A program made the translations under genes and the position numbers. Below, piece by piece: positions 15,004 through 23,863 of a stretch of DNA of 35,725 nucleotides. Positions within the stretch are counted from its first letter, which is position 1. Each line of letters opens with the position of its first letter. The notes below the pieces were generated by a model that was given only the letters and a program-made list of their open reading frames with translations, was not told the DNA's origin and made no database searches. This DNA is from Prevotella sp. CAG:924 (lineage in GTDB: Bacteria > Bacteroidota > Bacteroidia > Bacteroidales > Bacteroidaceae): the NCBI GenBank assembly GCA_000431975.1, contig HF988617.1, positions 1 through 35,725 on the forward strand, written 5' to 3'.

Positions 15004-16650
15004 ATGAAAACGAAATCTATAATGGCCGGTGTTATGCGTATGGTCGGCTTATGTCTTGCTATCATGGCTTTGGTATTAGTGGCAGTTTTATATAGTCATG
15101 ATTCGCAAGGCATGCTCAAAGAACTTGACTGTACACTGGCAGACAGCCGAAAATATATCAACATAAGGCAGACTCAGCTCGACTCATTGAAGAGACTCTT
15201 GACTGCTGCAACTATCGATGAGGAGCGTTATAGTATTGCCGGAAAGCTGCGCGAGATGTACACTCCGTTCAATGCCGACACGGCCTTGCTGTTCGCTTAT
15301 GAGAAGATGAAGATAGCAAAGCGCATAGGCAAGGTGTCTTACATACTTGATGCGAGGATGAATGTGGCTGAGGTTACCGGGGCGCAAGGTATGTATAAAG
15401 AGGCGCTCGACTATATGGCGAGTGTTGACAAGAACCGTCTGAACTCTTACCAGATTGAATATTATTATCATGTTTACCGCTTTATTTACGGTCTTATGGC
15501 AGATAATTGCACGAATGCAGCCATTAGCCGTGAGTACAGCAGCATTACTGATGCCTACCGCGACTCTATCTTGATGGTCAATCCGCCTGGTTCGTTCAAT
15601 TATCTGATAGTCTACGCTGACAAGTATAACGCCCTGAAGCGTTACGATGTGGTTATAAAGTCGCTCGGTAAGGTGTACAACAAATTTATAGACCCCCACG
15701 ACCGTGCCCTTATATTTTATTCGCTTGCAATGGCTTACGGTGGCAAAGGCGACACTGCGAGAGAGAAAAAGTATCTCATACTGTCGTCAATCGGCGATAT
15801 TAAGTCGGGTATACGTGAGTACACATCGCTGCGCAAGCTGGCTGTATTGTTGTACAATGAGGGCGATGTTGACCGAGCATACGCTTACATGACACGCTGT
15901 ATGGACGACGCTGCGGAGTGTAACTCGCTGTGGCGGATATATGAGGTACAGAAAGCTTTTCCTGTAATAAACAAGTCGTATCACATGAAGCTCGACAGGC
16001 AGCGCCGTATAATAATGATTTCGCTGGTGTCAATCATACTTCTGTCGCTCTTCCTTGTGGTTGCTGTCCTGCTCATAAGGAAACAGGTGCGGCGTGCAAC
16101 GGCTGCGCGTATGCAGGTGCAGCAGGCCAACGCACGACTGAAAGAGCTTAACGCCGAACTGTCGGAAAGCTCGCTTATAAAGGAAGAATACATCGCGCAT
16201 TACATCGACCGCTGTTCTCTCTATATTGAGAAGATGGACAATTATCGCAAACATTTGCAGAAAATCGCTGCGAAGGGCGGTGCGAAAGAACTTTATAGCG
16301 AGCTTCGCTCTACTGAGATTATAGATACGGAGCTTAAAGATTTTTATACGCATTTTGATGACTCGTTCCTCAAACTGTTCCCGACGTTTGTCGAAGACTT
16401 CAACGCTCTGCTGCGCCCGGAGGCACGTGTGCATGTGAAACCTGGCGAGAAGCTCAACACCGAGCTTCGTATATTCGCCCTTGTGCGTCTCGGCATAAGC
16501 AGCAGTACTAAGATAGCACACTTCCTTCGTTATTCAGTTACGACGATATACAATTACAGAGTCAAGCTACGTAATGCCGCCGAGGGCGACCGCGACAAGT
16601 TTGACGAGACTGTGATGAAGATCGGTCGCAGCAGCGACGAACTCAAATAA
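15004..16650 (+). CDS. SusR-like membrane-anchored transcriptional regulator (TPR, TM, HTH)
   Basis: The protein has 548 residues, close to Bacteroides SusR. A signal anchor (about 10-29) precedes a long helical, TPR-like region (about 60-330) that should lie in the periplasm. A transmembrane helix follows (about 336-358, IIMISLVSIILLSLFLVVAVLL), then a coiled coil (about 365-405) and a cytoplasmic C-terminal helix-turn-helix (about 490-530, LGISSSTKIAHFLRYSVTTIYNYRVKLRN). Proteins of this plan (DUF6377/SusR type) sense oligosaccharide in the periplasm and activate sus operons. It lies directly upstream of GH97-susCD-E/F-GH66 on the same strand and ends in its own terminator, so it most likely controls that operon. 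The ligand would be isomaltose or a related alpha-glucan oligomer, judged from the enzymes. Confidence 0.85.
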   Translation: MKTKSIMAGVMRMVGLCLAIMALVLVAVLYSHDSQGMLKELDCTLADSRKYINIRQTQLDSLKRLLTAATIDEERYSIAGKLREMYTPFNADTALLFAYEKMKIAKRIGKVSYILDARMNVAEVTGAQGMYKEALDYMASVDKNRLNSYQIEYYYHVYRFIYGLMADNCTNAAISREYSSITDAYRDSILMVNPPGSFNYLIVYADKYNALKRYDVVIKSLGKVYNKFIDPHDRALIFYSLAMAYGGKGDTAREKKYLILSSIGDIKSGIREYTSLRKLAVLLYNEGDVDRAYAYMTRCMDDAAECNSLWRIYEVQKAFPVINKSYHMKLDRQRRIIMISLVSIILLSLFLVVAVLLIRKQVRRATAARMQVQQANARLKELNAELSESSLIKEEYIAHYIDRCSLYIEKMDNYRKHLQKIAAKGGAKELYSELRSTEIIDTELKDFYTHFDDSFLKLFPTFVEDFNALLRPEARVHVKPGEKLNTELRIFALVRLGISSSTKIAHFLRYSVTTIYNYRVKLRNAAEGDRDKFDETVMKIGRSSDELK

Positions 16651-16683
16651 GGGGTGGAAGAGTGGATTATCCACCCCTTTTTT
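16649..16683 (+). terminator. Terminator of the SusR-like gene
   Basis: AAGGGGTGGA pairs perfectly with TCCACCCCTT (10 bp), followed by TTTTT. The stem overlaps the stop codon. Confidence 0.9.
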
Positions 16684-16941
16684 ATGAAATTCCAGTATTT
16701 TAATCCTTATCAAACATACTACTTTTTCGTGATTAGTGCATTTTTATAATTGGTTGTAAATCAGTATTATAGTAAACGTGCGTGGACTGATATAACTACT
16801 TTTTACCTAAAATTAGGATAAAATCTCTTACTTAATTATTTAATTTTGCATCATCGCTTCTGGTCAGCCTGATCACTGTTTGTACGGTAAGCTGTCAGCC
16901 TTTGTGACTAATCAATACACAATCAGTTATAAAATAAAAAA
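16684..16941 (+). promoter_or_regulatory. Control region of the polysaccharide-utilisation operon
   Basis: The -7 box TAATTTTG is at 16841-16848 with no TTTG at the usual -33 distance, as expected for an activated promoter. CTACTTTTT occurs at 16719-16727 and 16796-16804, both upstream of the promoter and possible activator sites, though a nine-base match can arise by chance. The start region TTTGCATCATCGCTTCT resembles that of the regulator gene. The leader of about 90 bases repeats GTCAGCCT (16863 and 16894). Confidence 0.55.
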
Positions 16942-19098
16942 ATGAAAAACTATTATCTTAAACGATTGAAAGCTATGGTTGTATGCCTGGCTTTATTATC
17001 GCTGCCGGCTGCTGCCGACAATGTAAAGTCGCCGAACGGAAAAATCGCTCTTGAATTCAGAGTTGACAACGGCGTGCCTGTTTATAATGTAACTTATAAA
17101 GGAGTGAAAGCCATCAACGACAGCCACCTCGGACTTGAGCTGAAAAACGCTCCAAGCCTGATGGACGGATTTGAACTTGAAGGCACAGAGACTTCTACCT
17201 TTGACGAGACATGGCGCCCGGTGTGGGGTGAGGTTAGCAATATCCGCAACCATTATAACGAATATCTCGCCCGGCTTTGCCAGCCTTCAACAGGCAGGTA
17301 CATAAATATCAGATTCCGTGTTTACGACGACGGTGTTGGCTTCCGCTATGAATTCCCGCAGCAGAAGAACCTTGTCTACTTCACGATAAAGGAAGAACAC
17401 ACCCAGTTTGCCATGACCGGCGACCATACGGCGTGGTGGATTCCGGGCGATTATGACACCCAAGAATATGAATATACCCAGTCAAGACTCTCTCAGATAA
17501 GTTCGCTTCAAGACGCGGCTTATTCGTATAACGCATCGCAGACAGCTTTCTCAAAGACCGGTGTGCAGACTTCGTTGCAGATGAAGACCGACGGCGGCCT
17601 TTACATCAACCTACATGAGGCTGCTCTTGTCGATTATTCGTGCATGCACCTCAATCTCAACGAGAAAACACTCGTGTTCGAGTCGTGGCTTACTCCTGAC
17701 GCTCTCGGCGACAAAGGCAATATGCAGACGCCGTGCAAGTCGCCATGGCGTACAATCGAAGTGTCAGATGACGCACGCGAGATACTGGCCTCAAAGCTTA
17801 CTCTCAACCTCAACGAGCCGTGCAAGCTGGAAGACACTTCATGGATACATCCTGTAAAATACATGGGCGTATGGTGGGAGATGATTACCGGCAAGAGCTC
17901 ATGGTCGTACACAAACGAGCTGCCTTCTGTCAAGCTCGACAGCGTTGATTATTCTACTCTGAAACCGAATGGAACACACGGAGCCAACAACGCCAACGTG
18001 CGCCGGTATATAGACTTTGCTTCAGCTAACGGTTTTGACGAGCTGCTTGTTGAGGGTTGGAATATTGGTTGGGAAGACTGGTTCGGCCATGAGAAAGACT
18101 ATGTGTTCGACTTCGTTACGCCTTATCCCGACTTTGACATCAAGGCGCTCAACGAATACGCTCACTCCAAAGGCATGAAGCTGCTGATGCACCATGAGAC
18201 TTCATCTTCTTCACGCAACTACGAGCGCCACATGGAGGCTGCTTACCAGCTTATGAACAAGTACGGATATGATGCGGTCAAGAGCGGATACGTAGGCAAC
18301 ATTCTTCCACTTGGCGAACATCACTACGGACAGTGGATGAATAACCACTATCTGTACGCCGTCAAGGAAGCTGCAAAACACCACATAATGGTCAACGCCC
18401 ATGAGGCAGTGCGCCCTACAGGATTATGCCGCACCTATCCGAACCTTATCGGCAACGAGTCGGCACGCGGCACAGAGTATCAGGGTATGGGTGGAACAAA
18501 GACCATGCACGTTACAATATTGCCGTTCACACGTTTGAAGGGAGGCCCTATGGACTATACTCCAGGTATATTCGAGATGGATATGACGAAGCTCAATCCC
18601 AACAACTCTTCTCACGTAAACGCTACGATAGCCAACCAGCTGGCCCTTTACTGCACAATGTACAGTCCGCTCCAGATGGCAGCCGACCTGCCGGAGAACT
18701 ACGCCAAGCATATGGATGCCTTCCAGTTCATCAAAGACGTGGCTGTTGACTGGGACGACTCACGCTATCTTGAGGCTGAGCCGGGCTACTATATTACCGT
18801 GGCACGCAAGGCCAAAGGCACAGGCAACTGGTTTGTAGGCAGCGTAGCCGGTCAGAAAGAGCATACTTCTAAACTGACGTTCGGTTTCCTTGACAAAGGC
18901 AAGAAGTACATTGCTACTATTTATGCAGACGGAAAGGACGCTAATTATAAGACCAATCCGACTTCTTATACTATCACAAAAGGCATTGTTACATCGAAAA
19001 CCAAACTGATACTTCACGCTGTCGAAGGCGGCGGATATGCCATAAGTCTGTTTGAAGTGAAAGATGCTGCCGAAACAAAAGGACTGAAGAAACTGTAA
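16942..19098 (+). CDS. susB: GH97 alpha-glucosidase (SusB-type, inverting)
   Basis: The protein has 718 residues with a signal peptide (ending LPAAA) and no lipobox, so it is periplasmic. The N-terminal beta-sandwich (about 27-260) is followed by the TIM barrel. All four key glutamates of Bacteroides SusB are present with a constant offset of 20: Glu419 (HHETSSSSRNYERH), Glu488 (VNAHEAVRPTG), Glu506 and Glu512 (GNESARGTEY), matching SusB Glu439, 508, 526 and 532 (base, calcium and acid residues). This points to the inverting calcium-dependent glucosidase branch, not the retaining galactosidase branch. SusB-type enzymes accept alpha-1,4 and alpha-1,6 glucosides, which suits its neighbour GH66. 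It would release glucose from imported oligosaccharides. It is the first gene of the operon. Confidence 0.95.
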   Translation: MKNYYLKRLKAMVVCLALLSLPAAADNVKSPNGKIALEFRVDNGVPVYNVTYKGVKAINDSHLGLELKNAPSLMDGFELEGTETSTFDETWRPVWGEVSNIRNHYNEYLARLCQPSTGRYINIRFRVYDDGVGFRYEFPQQKNLVYFTIKEEHTQFAMTGDHTAWWIPGDYDTQEYEYTQSRLSQISSLQDAAYSYNASQTAFSKTGVQTSLQMKTDGGLYINLHEAALVDYSCMHLNLNEKTLVFESWLTPDALGDKGNMQTPCKSPWRTIEVSDDAREILASKLTLNLNEPCKLEDTSWIHPVKYMGVWWEMITGKSSWSYTNELPSVKLDSVDYSTLKPNGTHGANNANVRRYIDFASANGFDELLVEGWNIGWEDWFGHEKDYVFDFVTPYPDFDIKALNEYAHSKGMKLLMHHETSSSSRNYERHMEAAYQLMNKYGYDAVKSGYVGNILPLGEHHYGQWMNNHYLYAVKEAAKHHIMVNAHEAVRPTGLCRTYPNLIGNESARGTEYQGMGGTKTMHVTILPFTRLKGGPMDYTPGIFEMDMTKLNPNNSSHVNATIANQLALYCTMYSPLQMAADLPENYAKHMDAFQFIKDVAVDWDDSRYLEAEPGYYITVARKAKGTGNWFVGSVAGQKEHTSKLTFGFLDKGKKYIATIYADGKDANYKTNPTSYTITKGIVTSKTKLILHAVEGGGYAISLFEVKDAAETKGLKKL

Positions 19099-19113
19099 TA
19101 AATATGCCTCTCT

Positions 19114-19127
19114 CACGGTAGACCGTG
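19114..19127 (+). repeat. Small perfect dyad after susB
   Basis: CACGGT-AG-ACCGTG, a 6-bp dyad with a two-base spacer, just before the 22-bp repeat array. It has no T run. Confidence 0.4.
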
Positions 19128-19136
19128 ACGGCCTGT

Positions 19137-19224
19137 CGTGTAAAAGAGGCCAAAACGCATCGCAAAAGACGGTCTTTTACGACCTGAAAGGCCGGCTTTT
19201 ACAATATAAAAGACCACCTTTTAC
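19137..19224. repeat. Array of four degenerate 22-bp AAAAG/CTTTT dyad repeats between susB and susC
   Basis: AAAAG (once GAAAG) occurs at 19142, 19164, 19186 and 19208, exactly 22 bases apart. CTTTTAC occurs at 19174, 19196 and 19218, also 22 apart; the first unit has lost this half. Each full unit is thus an AAAAG-N5-CTTTT dyad; the best copy is AAAAGACGGTCTTTT. At RNA level the array could give a row of hairpins between the enzyme and transporter genes. The rest of the gap to susC (19225-19327) shows no clear promoter. Confidence 0.8.
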
Positions 19225-19327
19225 AACATCTTGTATATCAATGTGTTACGTAAGTCGCTATAAACGCGGCCAGAAATATGGAAACTTTATGTTACATGAA
19301 CAATTATAACCTTTAAAATAACATTAC

Positions 19328-22300
19328 ATGAAAGGACTAAGTAGAACATTTATGTTAACGCTGCTGGTGGCGCTGTTGGGGATGCTTTCTCCCACGTCGG
19401 CGTTTGCCCAACAGCTGAAAGTGAGTGGTACAGTCACCGACGTGAAGGGTGATGCCGTTATCGGTGCCACTGTTAAAGTTAAAGACGGAGGTACAGGCGC
19501 GTCTGCCATAACCGACATAGACGGTCATTTTACTGTAAATGCGTCTGAAAATGCTACGCTGACAGTAAGTTATATAGGCTATAAAACGCAGGATGTGCCT
19601 GTTAACGGCCGTCGTCAGCTGAACATTGTGCTTAATGAGGACAACGAAATGCTCGACGAACTTGTAGTCGTAGGTTACGGCACGATGAAGAAGAGCGACC
19701 TTACAGGTTCTGTCGCATCGCTCGGCAGCAAAGACATCAATAATTCGTCAGTAAACAATATCGGAGCAGCCGTTCAGGGTAAGATTTCAGGTGTGCAGAT
19801 TATTGATGCAGGTAAGCCTGGCGACAATGTGAATATCAAGATACGTGGCTTGGGTTCAATCAACAACTGCGACCCTCTTATCGTCATTGACGGAGTGCCG
19901 ACCGACCTCGGTCTAAATGCAATCAACATGGCTGATGTTGACAGGTTGGACGTGTTGAAGGATGCTTCGGCTGCCGCAATCTACGGTTCACGCGGTGCCA
20001 ACGGTGTCGTTATGATTACCACCAAGCGCGGTAAGGCAGGTGAAAGTCATCTTTCTGTCTCAGCCAACGTGTCTGTACAGAATGCTACAAACGTACCAGA
20101 CCTGCTCGATGCGTCGGAATATGCCGCTCTCAGCAATGAGATGATGATAAACAGCGGACGCACTCCGAATCCTGAATTTGCCAACCCCGAGACTCTCGGC
20201 AGCGGCACAGACTGGATGGACGAGTTGCTTCGTACAGGTATTATGCAGAACTATACTGTAAGCTACTCTGGCGGAAATGACAAGTCGCACTACTATGTTT
20301 CAGGCGGATTCCTCGACCAGTCAGGTATCGTTGAGAGCGTAAAATACCGCCGTTTTACCTTCCAAGCAAACTCAGATGCCCAGGTTACCAAGTGGCTTAA
20401 GTTCTCCAACAATATTACATTCAGCGCAGACGAGAAGAAACAAGGCTCTTACAGCATCAGCGATGCTATGAAAGCACTGCCCGTACAGCCTGTGAAGAAT
20501 GAGGACGGAACATGGAGCGGCCCTGAGGGCAACGCCGAATGGTATGGCAGCATACGCAATCCGATAGGTACTACTCAGGTGAACAGCAACAAGACCAACG
20601 GCTACAACTTCCTCGCCAACATAACAGGCGAAATAAAGTTTGCCAAGTGGCTCAAGTTCCGCAGCACTTTCGGCTATGACGCCAAGTTCTGGTTTGACGA
20701 CAATTTCACTCCTAAATATGATTGGAAACCTACTCCCGTAGAGGAAAGCTCACGCTATAAGAGCACCAACAAGTCGTTCACTTACTTGTGGGATAACTAT
20801 TTCCTGTTCGACTACACAATAGCCGACGCTCACGAAATCAGCTTCATGGGCGGTATGTCTGCACAGTGGAACGACTATGATTATTACAATGCACAGAAGA
20901 ATGTGTTCCAGTTTGACAATGTTCACGAGTTTGACAACGGTGAGAAGATGTACTCAATACTCGGCAATATGACTGAGTGGGCGCTCCTGTCTTACATGGC
21001 ACGTCTTAACTATTCTTACAAAAACCGTTATCTCCTCACTGCAACCGTACGTCGCGACGGCTCAAGCAAGTTCGGCCCTAAGCATCGTTGGGGTACTTTC
21101 CCGTCAGTTTCACTGGCATGGAGAATGTCTGATGAGAAGTGGTTTCCTAAGACTAAGTTTATCGATGACATAAAGATACGCGCCGGCTACGGTGTAACCG
21201 GTAGTCAGGCCAGCGTAGGCAGCTACGGCTATCTGGCTCAGTATAACACCAGTGTTTATCCTCTCGGTATTGCAGGAAATACTCAGACTGTGCTCTACTC
21301 GTCAACTCTCGCCAACCCTTATATACATTGGGAAGAGGTGGCTCAGACCAACGTAGGTGTTGACGCATCGTTCCTTGGCTCGCGTATCGTACTCTCACTT
21401 GACGCATATCTTAAAGAAACGCGCGACATGCTGGTAAAAGCCTCTATTCCAATTACCTCAGGATTTGAGGACACGTCTACTACTTACACCAACGCCGGAC
21501 GTGTAAGCAATAAGGGACTTGAGATGAGTCTGCATACGGTTAACCTTGTAAGCCCGCTCCGTTGGGAAACAACGCTCACGGCAACTTACAACCGTAATAA
21601 GATTAAAGACCTTAACAGCGACGTGCCTTACTACATTAACCAGGTCAACAACTCGTATGTTACAATGCTGGCTGAGGGCTATCCGATTAATGTTTTCTAT
21701 GGATATGTTACTGACGGAATATTCCAGAACCAGCAGGAGGTTAACGACCATGCCATACAGACAGGTGCTGAGCCGGGCGATATACGCTTCCGCGACCTTA
21801 ACAACGATGGCGTAATCAACGACGAAGACCGCACCGTACTTGGTAATCCAAATCCAACATGGCTGTTCTCAATGAACAATACCCTTACTTACAAAGGCTT
21901 TGAGCTTTCTGTATATCTGCAAGGCGTGGCAGGAAACAAGATTTTCAATGCCAACAATATTGACAATACAGGTATGTCGGCAGCCTATAACCAGACAACT
22001 GACGTGCTCAACCGCTGGACAGGCGAGGGCACAAGCAACTTCATTCCGCGTGCTGTCTACGGCGATCCGAACGGCAACAACCGCATGTCTGACCGTTTCG
22101 TAGAGAATGGTTCTTACCTGCGACTCAAGAACATAACGCTCGCATATAACTTCCCCGGCAAATGGCTTGACAAGATTGGAGTTCAGGCACTGCGCCTGTC
22201 GCTCTCATGTGAGAATGTGGCTACTATCACCTCATATTCTGGCTTCGATCCTGAAGTCGATATTAACGGCATCGATCTCTCGCGTTATCCTATCTCGAGG

Positions 22301-22333
22301 ACATTCAGTTTTGGCCTAAACTTAAACTTCTAA
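19328..22333 (+). CDS. susC: SusC-type TonB-dependent outer-membrane transporter
   Basis: The protein has 1001 residues, a usual length. A signal peptide (ending AFAQQ) is followed by a carboxypeptidase-like regulatory domain (about 31-108, VSGTVTDVKGDAVIGATVKVKDGGTGASAITDIDGHF). Then come the SusC signature DELVVVGYGTMKKSDLTGSV (about 113-132) and the plug (IRGLGSINNCDPLIVIDGVP, VLKDASAAAIYGSRGANGVVMITTKRGK). The C-terminal barrel ends FSFGLNLNF, with the terminal phenylalanine expected for an outer-membrane protein. Together with SusD it imports oligosaccharides with energy from TonB. susD begins 13 bases after its stop. It belongs to the operon led by GH97, but a 230-base repeat-bearing gap separates the two. 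Confidence 0.96.
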   Translation: MKGLSRTFMLTLLVALLGMLSPTSAFAQQLKVSGTVTDVKGDAVIGATVKVKDGGTGASAITDIDGHFTVNASENATLTVSYIGYKTQDVPVNGRRQLNIVLNEDNEMLDELVVVGYGTMKKSDLTGSVASLGSKDINNSSVNNIGAAVQGKISGVQIIDAGKPGDNVNIKIRGLGSINNCDPLIVIDGVPTDLGLNAINMADVDRLDVLKDASAAAIYGSRGANGVVMITTKRGKAGESHLSVSANVSVQNATNVPDLLDASEYAALSNEMMINSGRTPNPEFANPETLGSGTDWMDELLRTGIMQNYTVSYSGGNDKSHYYVSGGFLDQSGIVESVKYRRFTFQANSDAQVTKWLKFSNNITFSADEKKQGSYSISDAMKALPVQPVKNEDGTWSGPEGNAEWYGSIRNPIGTTQVNSNKTNGYNFLANITGEIKFAKWLKFRSTFGYDAKFWFDDNFTPKYDWKPTPVEESSRYKSTNKSFTYLWDNYFLFDYTIADAHEISFMGGMSAQWNDYDYYNAQKNVFQFDNVHEFDNGEKMYSILGNMTEWALLSYMARLNYSYKNRYLLTATVRRDGSSKFGPKHRWGTFPSVSLAWRMSDEKWFPKTKFIDDIKIRAGYGVTGSQASVGSYGYLAQYNTSVYPLGIAGNTQTVLYSSTLANPYIHWEEVAQTNVGVDASFLGSRIVLSLDAYLKETRDMLVKASIPITSGFEDTSTTYTNAGRVSNKGLEMSLHTVNLVSPLRWETTLTATYNRNKIKDLNSDVPYYINQVNNSYVTMLAEGYPINVFYGYVTDGIFQNQQEVNDHAIQTGAEPGDIRFRDLNNDGVINDEDRTVLGNPNPTWLFSMNNTLTYKGFELSVYLQGVAGNKIFNANNIDNTGMSAAYNQTTDVLNRWTGEGTSNFIPRAVYGDPNGNNRMSDRFVENGSYLRLKNITLAYNFPGKWLDKIGVQALRLSLSCENVATITSYSGFDPEVDINGIDLSRYPISRTFSFGLNLNF

Positions 22334-22346
22334 ACAATTAATTACA

Positions 22347-23840
22347 ATGAAAACGATAAGAAACATCATATTAGCGGGCGTTACCGTTGTTGCCATGTCG
22401 TCGTGTTCTGACTTCCTCGACCTGTCGCCTCATAACACGCTCGACCCTGAGACAACTATGACCGATGACGTTGCCAAGGCGCTTACGCTTGGCTGTTACC
22501 GTACTTTACAGTCTTCAAATATGTATAACCAGCGTATCTGGACACTCGATATCGTGGCCGGTAACAGTGAGGTAGGAGCCGGAGGCGGTACCGACGGAAT
22601 AGAAACCATACAGGCTTCTAACTTCACCACACAGAGCGACAACGCCATGGCGCTTTATATGTGGCGCTCTCCGTGGGTCGGCATAGGCCAGTGTAATACT
22701 ACGATACAGAGTCTGCAAAGCGCATCTGGACTGTCAGAGAAGGTGCGTAGCCAGAGCCTTGGCGAGGCGTATTTTCTCCGTGCGCATTATTATTACATAC
22801 TTGTGCGACTGTTTGGAGGCGTGCCTTTGCGTACGGAACCGTTCAATCCGGGCGACCCTACGGCTATTGCACGCGTCTCAAAGGAGGAAGTTTACGAACA
22901 GATAATGAAAGACTGCCAAGAGGGAATCAGCCGTCTGCCTGCCAAATCAGAATATTCTGACGACGATAAAGGCCGTGCATGCCGTGAAGCTGCAATGGCA
23001 ATGATGGCTGACATTTACCTGACACTTGCTCCGGACAATAAAGAATATTATCACGAAGCCGAACTTCTGTGCAAGGACATAACTGCAATGGGGTACAATT
23101 TGGATAACTGCAAGTATGAAGATAACTTCGATGCGACTATCAACAACGGCCCAGAATCGCTCTTTGAAGTGCAGTACAGCGGCGACACAGAGTACGACTT
23201 CTGGGGTAATAATCCGCAGATGTCGTGGTTGTCAACCTTTATGGGACCACGCAACTCTGACTTCGTAGCAGGCAGCTACGGTTGGAACCTGCCTACACAG
23301 GAATTTGTCGACCAATATGAGGAAGGCGACCTGCGTAAGGATATGACCGTGCTTTATCAGGGATGTCCCGACTTTGACGGTAAGGAATACCTCAGTTCAT
23401 ATTCAAGTACTGGCTATAACGTGCGTAAATTCCTTGTCCCCAAGTCAATATCTCCAGAGTTCAATACATCTCCGGCTAACTTCGTTATATACCGTTATGC
23501 TGACGTTCTGCTTATGGAGGCGGAGGCTCTTAACGAGCAGGGACTTACCGACGAGGCTGCCGCTCCGCTCAATATTGTACGCAAGAGGGCTGGTCTGCCG
23601 GCAGTGCAGGGACTGACTCAGGAAGAGATGCGTGATAAGATAATACACGAACGCCGCATGGAGCTTGCCTTTGAAGGCCACCGCTGGTTTGATATGATAC
23701 GTCTTGAGCACGGCGACTATGCCATAAACTTCCTCCGCAGCATAGGCAAGGGCAATGTAACAAAAGACAGACTGCTGTTCCCGATACCGCAGACTGAGAT
23801 AGACGCCAATCCGTTACTGACGCAAAACCCTGGTTATTAA
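22347..23840 (+). CDS. susD: SusD-type glycan-binding surface lipoprotein
   Basis: The protein has 497 residues. The lipoprotein signal ends in VAMSSC with Cys20 as the anchor, followed by SDFLDLSPHN, typical of SusD/RagB proteins. TPR-like helices hold the mid-part (GEAYFLRAHYYYILVRLFGGVPL), and the C-terminal region has the SusD ending (LNIVRKRAGLPA, IIHERRMELAFEGHRWFDMIRL, LLFPIPQTEIDANPLLTQNPGY). It forms the lid of the SusC channel and captures glycan at the cell surface. Close spacing to susC and the SusE/F-like gene (23 bases) supports one transcript. Confidence 0.96.
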   Translation: MKTIRNIILAGVTVVAMSSCSDFLDLSPHNTLDPETTMTDDVAKALTLGCYRTLQSSNMYNQRIWTLDIVAGNSEVGAGGGTDGIETIQASNFTTQSDNAMALYMWRSPWVGIGQCNTTIQSLQSASGLSEKVRSQSLGEAYFLRAHYYYILVRLFGGVPLRTEPFNPGDPTAIARVSKEEVYEQIMKDCQEGISRLPAKSEYSDDDKGRACREAAMAMMADIYLTLAPDNKEYYHEAELLCKDITAMGYNLDNCKYEDNFDATINNGPESLFEVQYSGDTEYDFWGNNPQMSWLSTFMGPRNSDFVAGSYGWNLPTQEFVDQYEEGDLRKDMTVLYQGCPDFDGKEYLSSYSSTGYNVRKFLVPKSISPEFNTSPANFVIYRYADVLLMEAEALNEQGLTDEAAAPLNIVRKRAGLPAVQGLTQEEMRDKIIHERRMELAFEGHRWFDMIRLEHGDYAINFLRSIGKGNVTKDRLLFPIPQTEIDANPLLTQNPGY

Positions 23841-23863
23841 TCTTTAATTAAATACATGAATAT

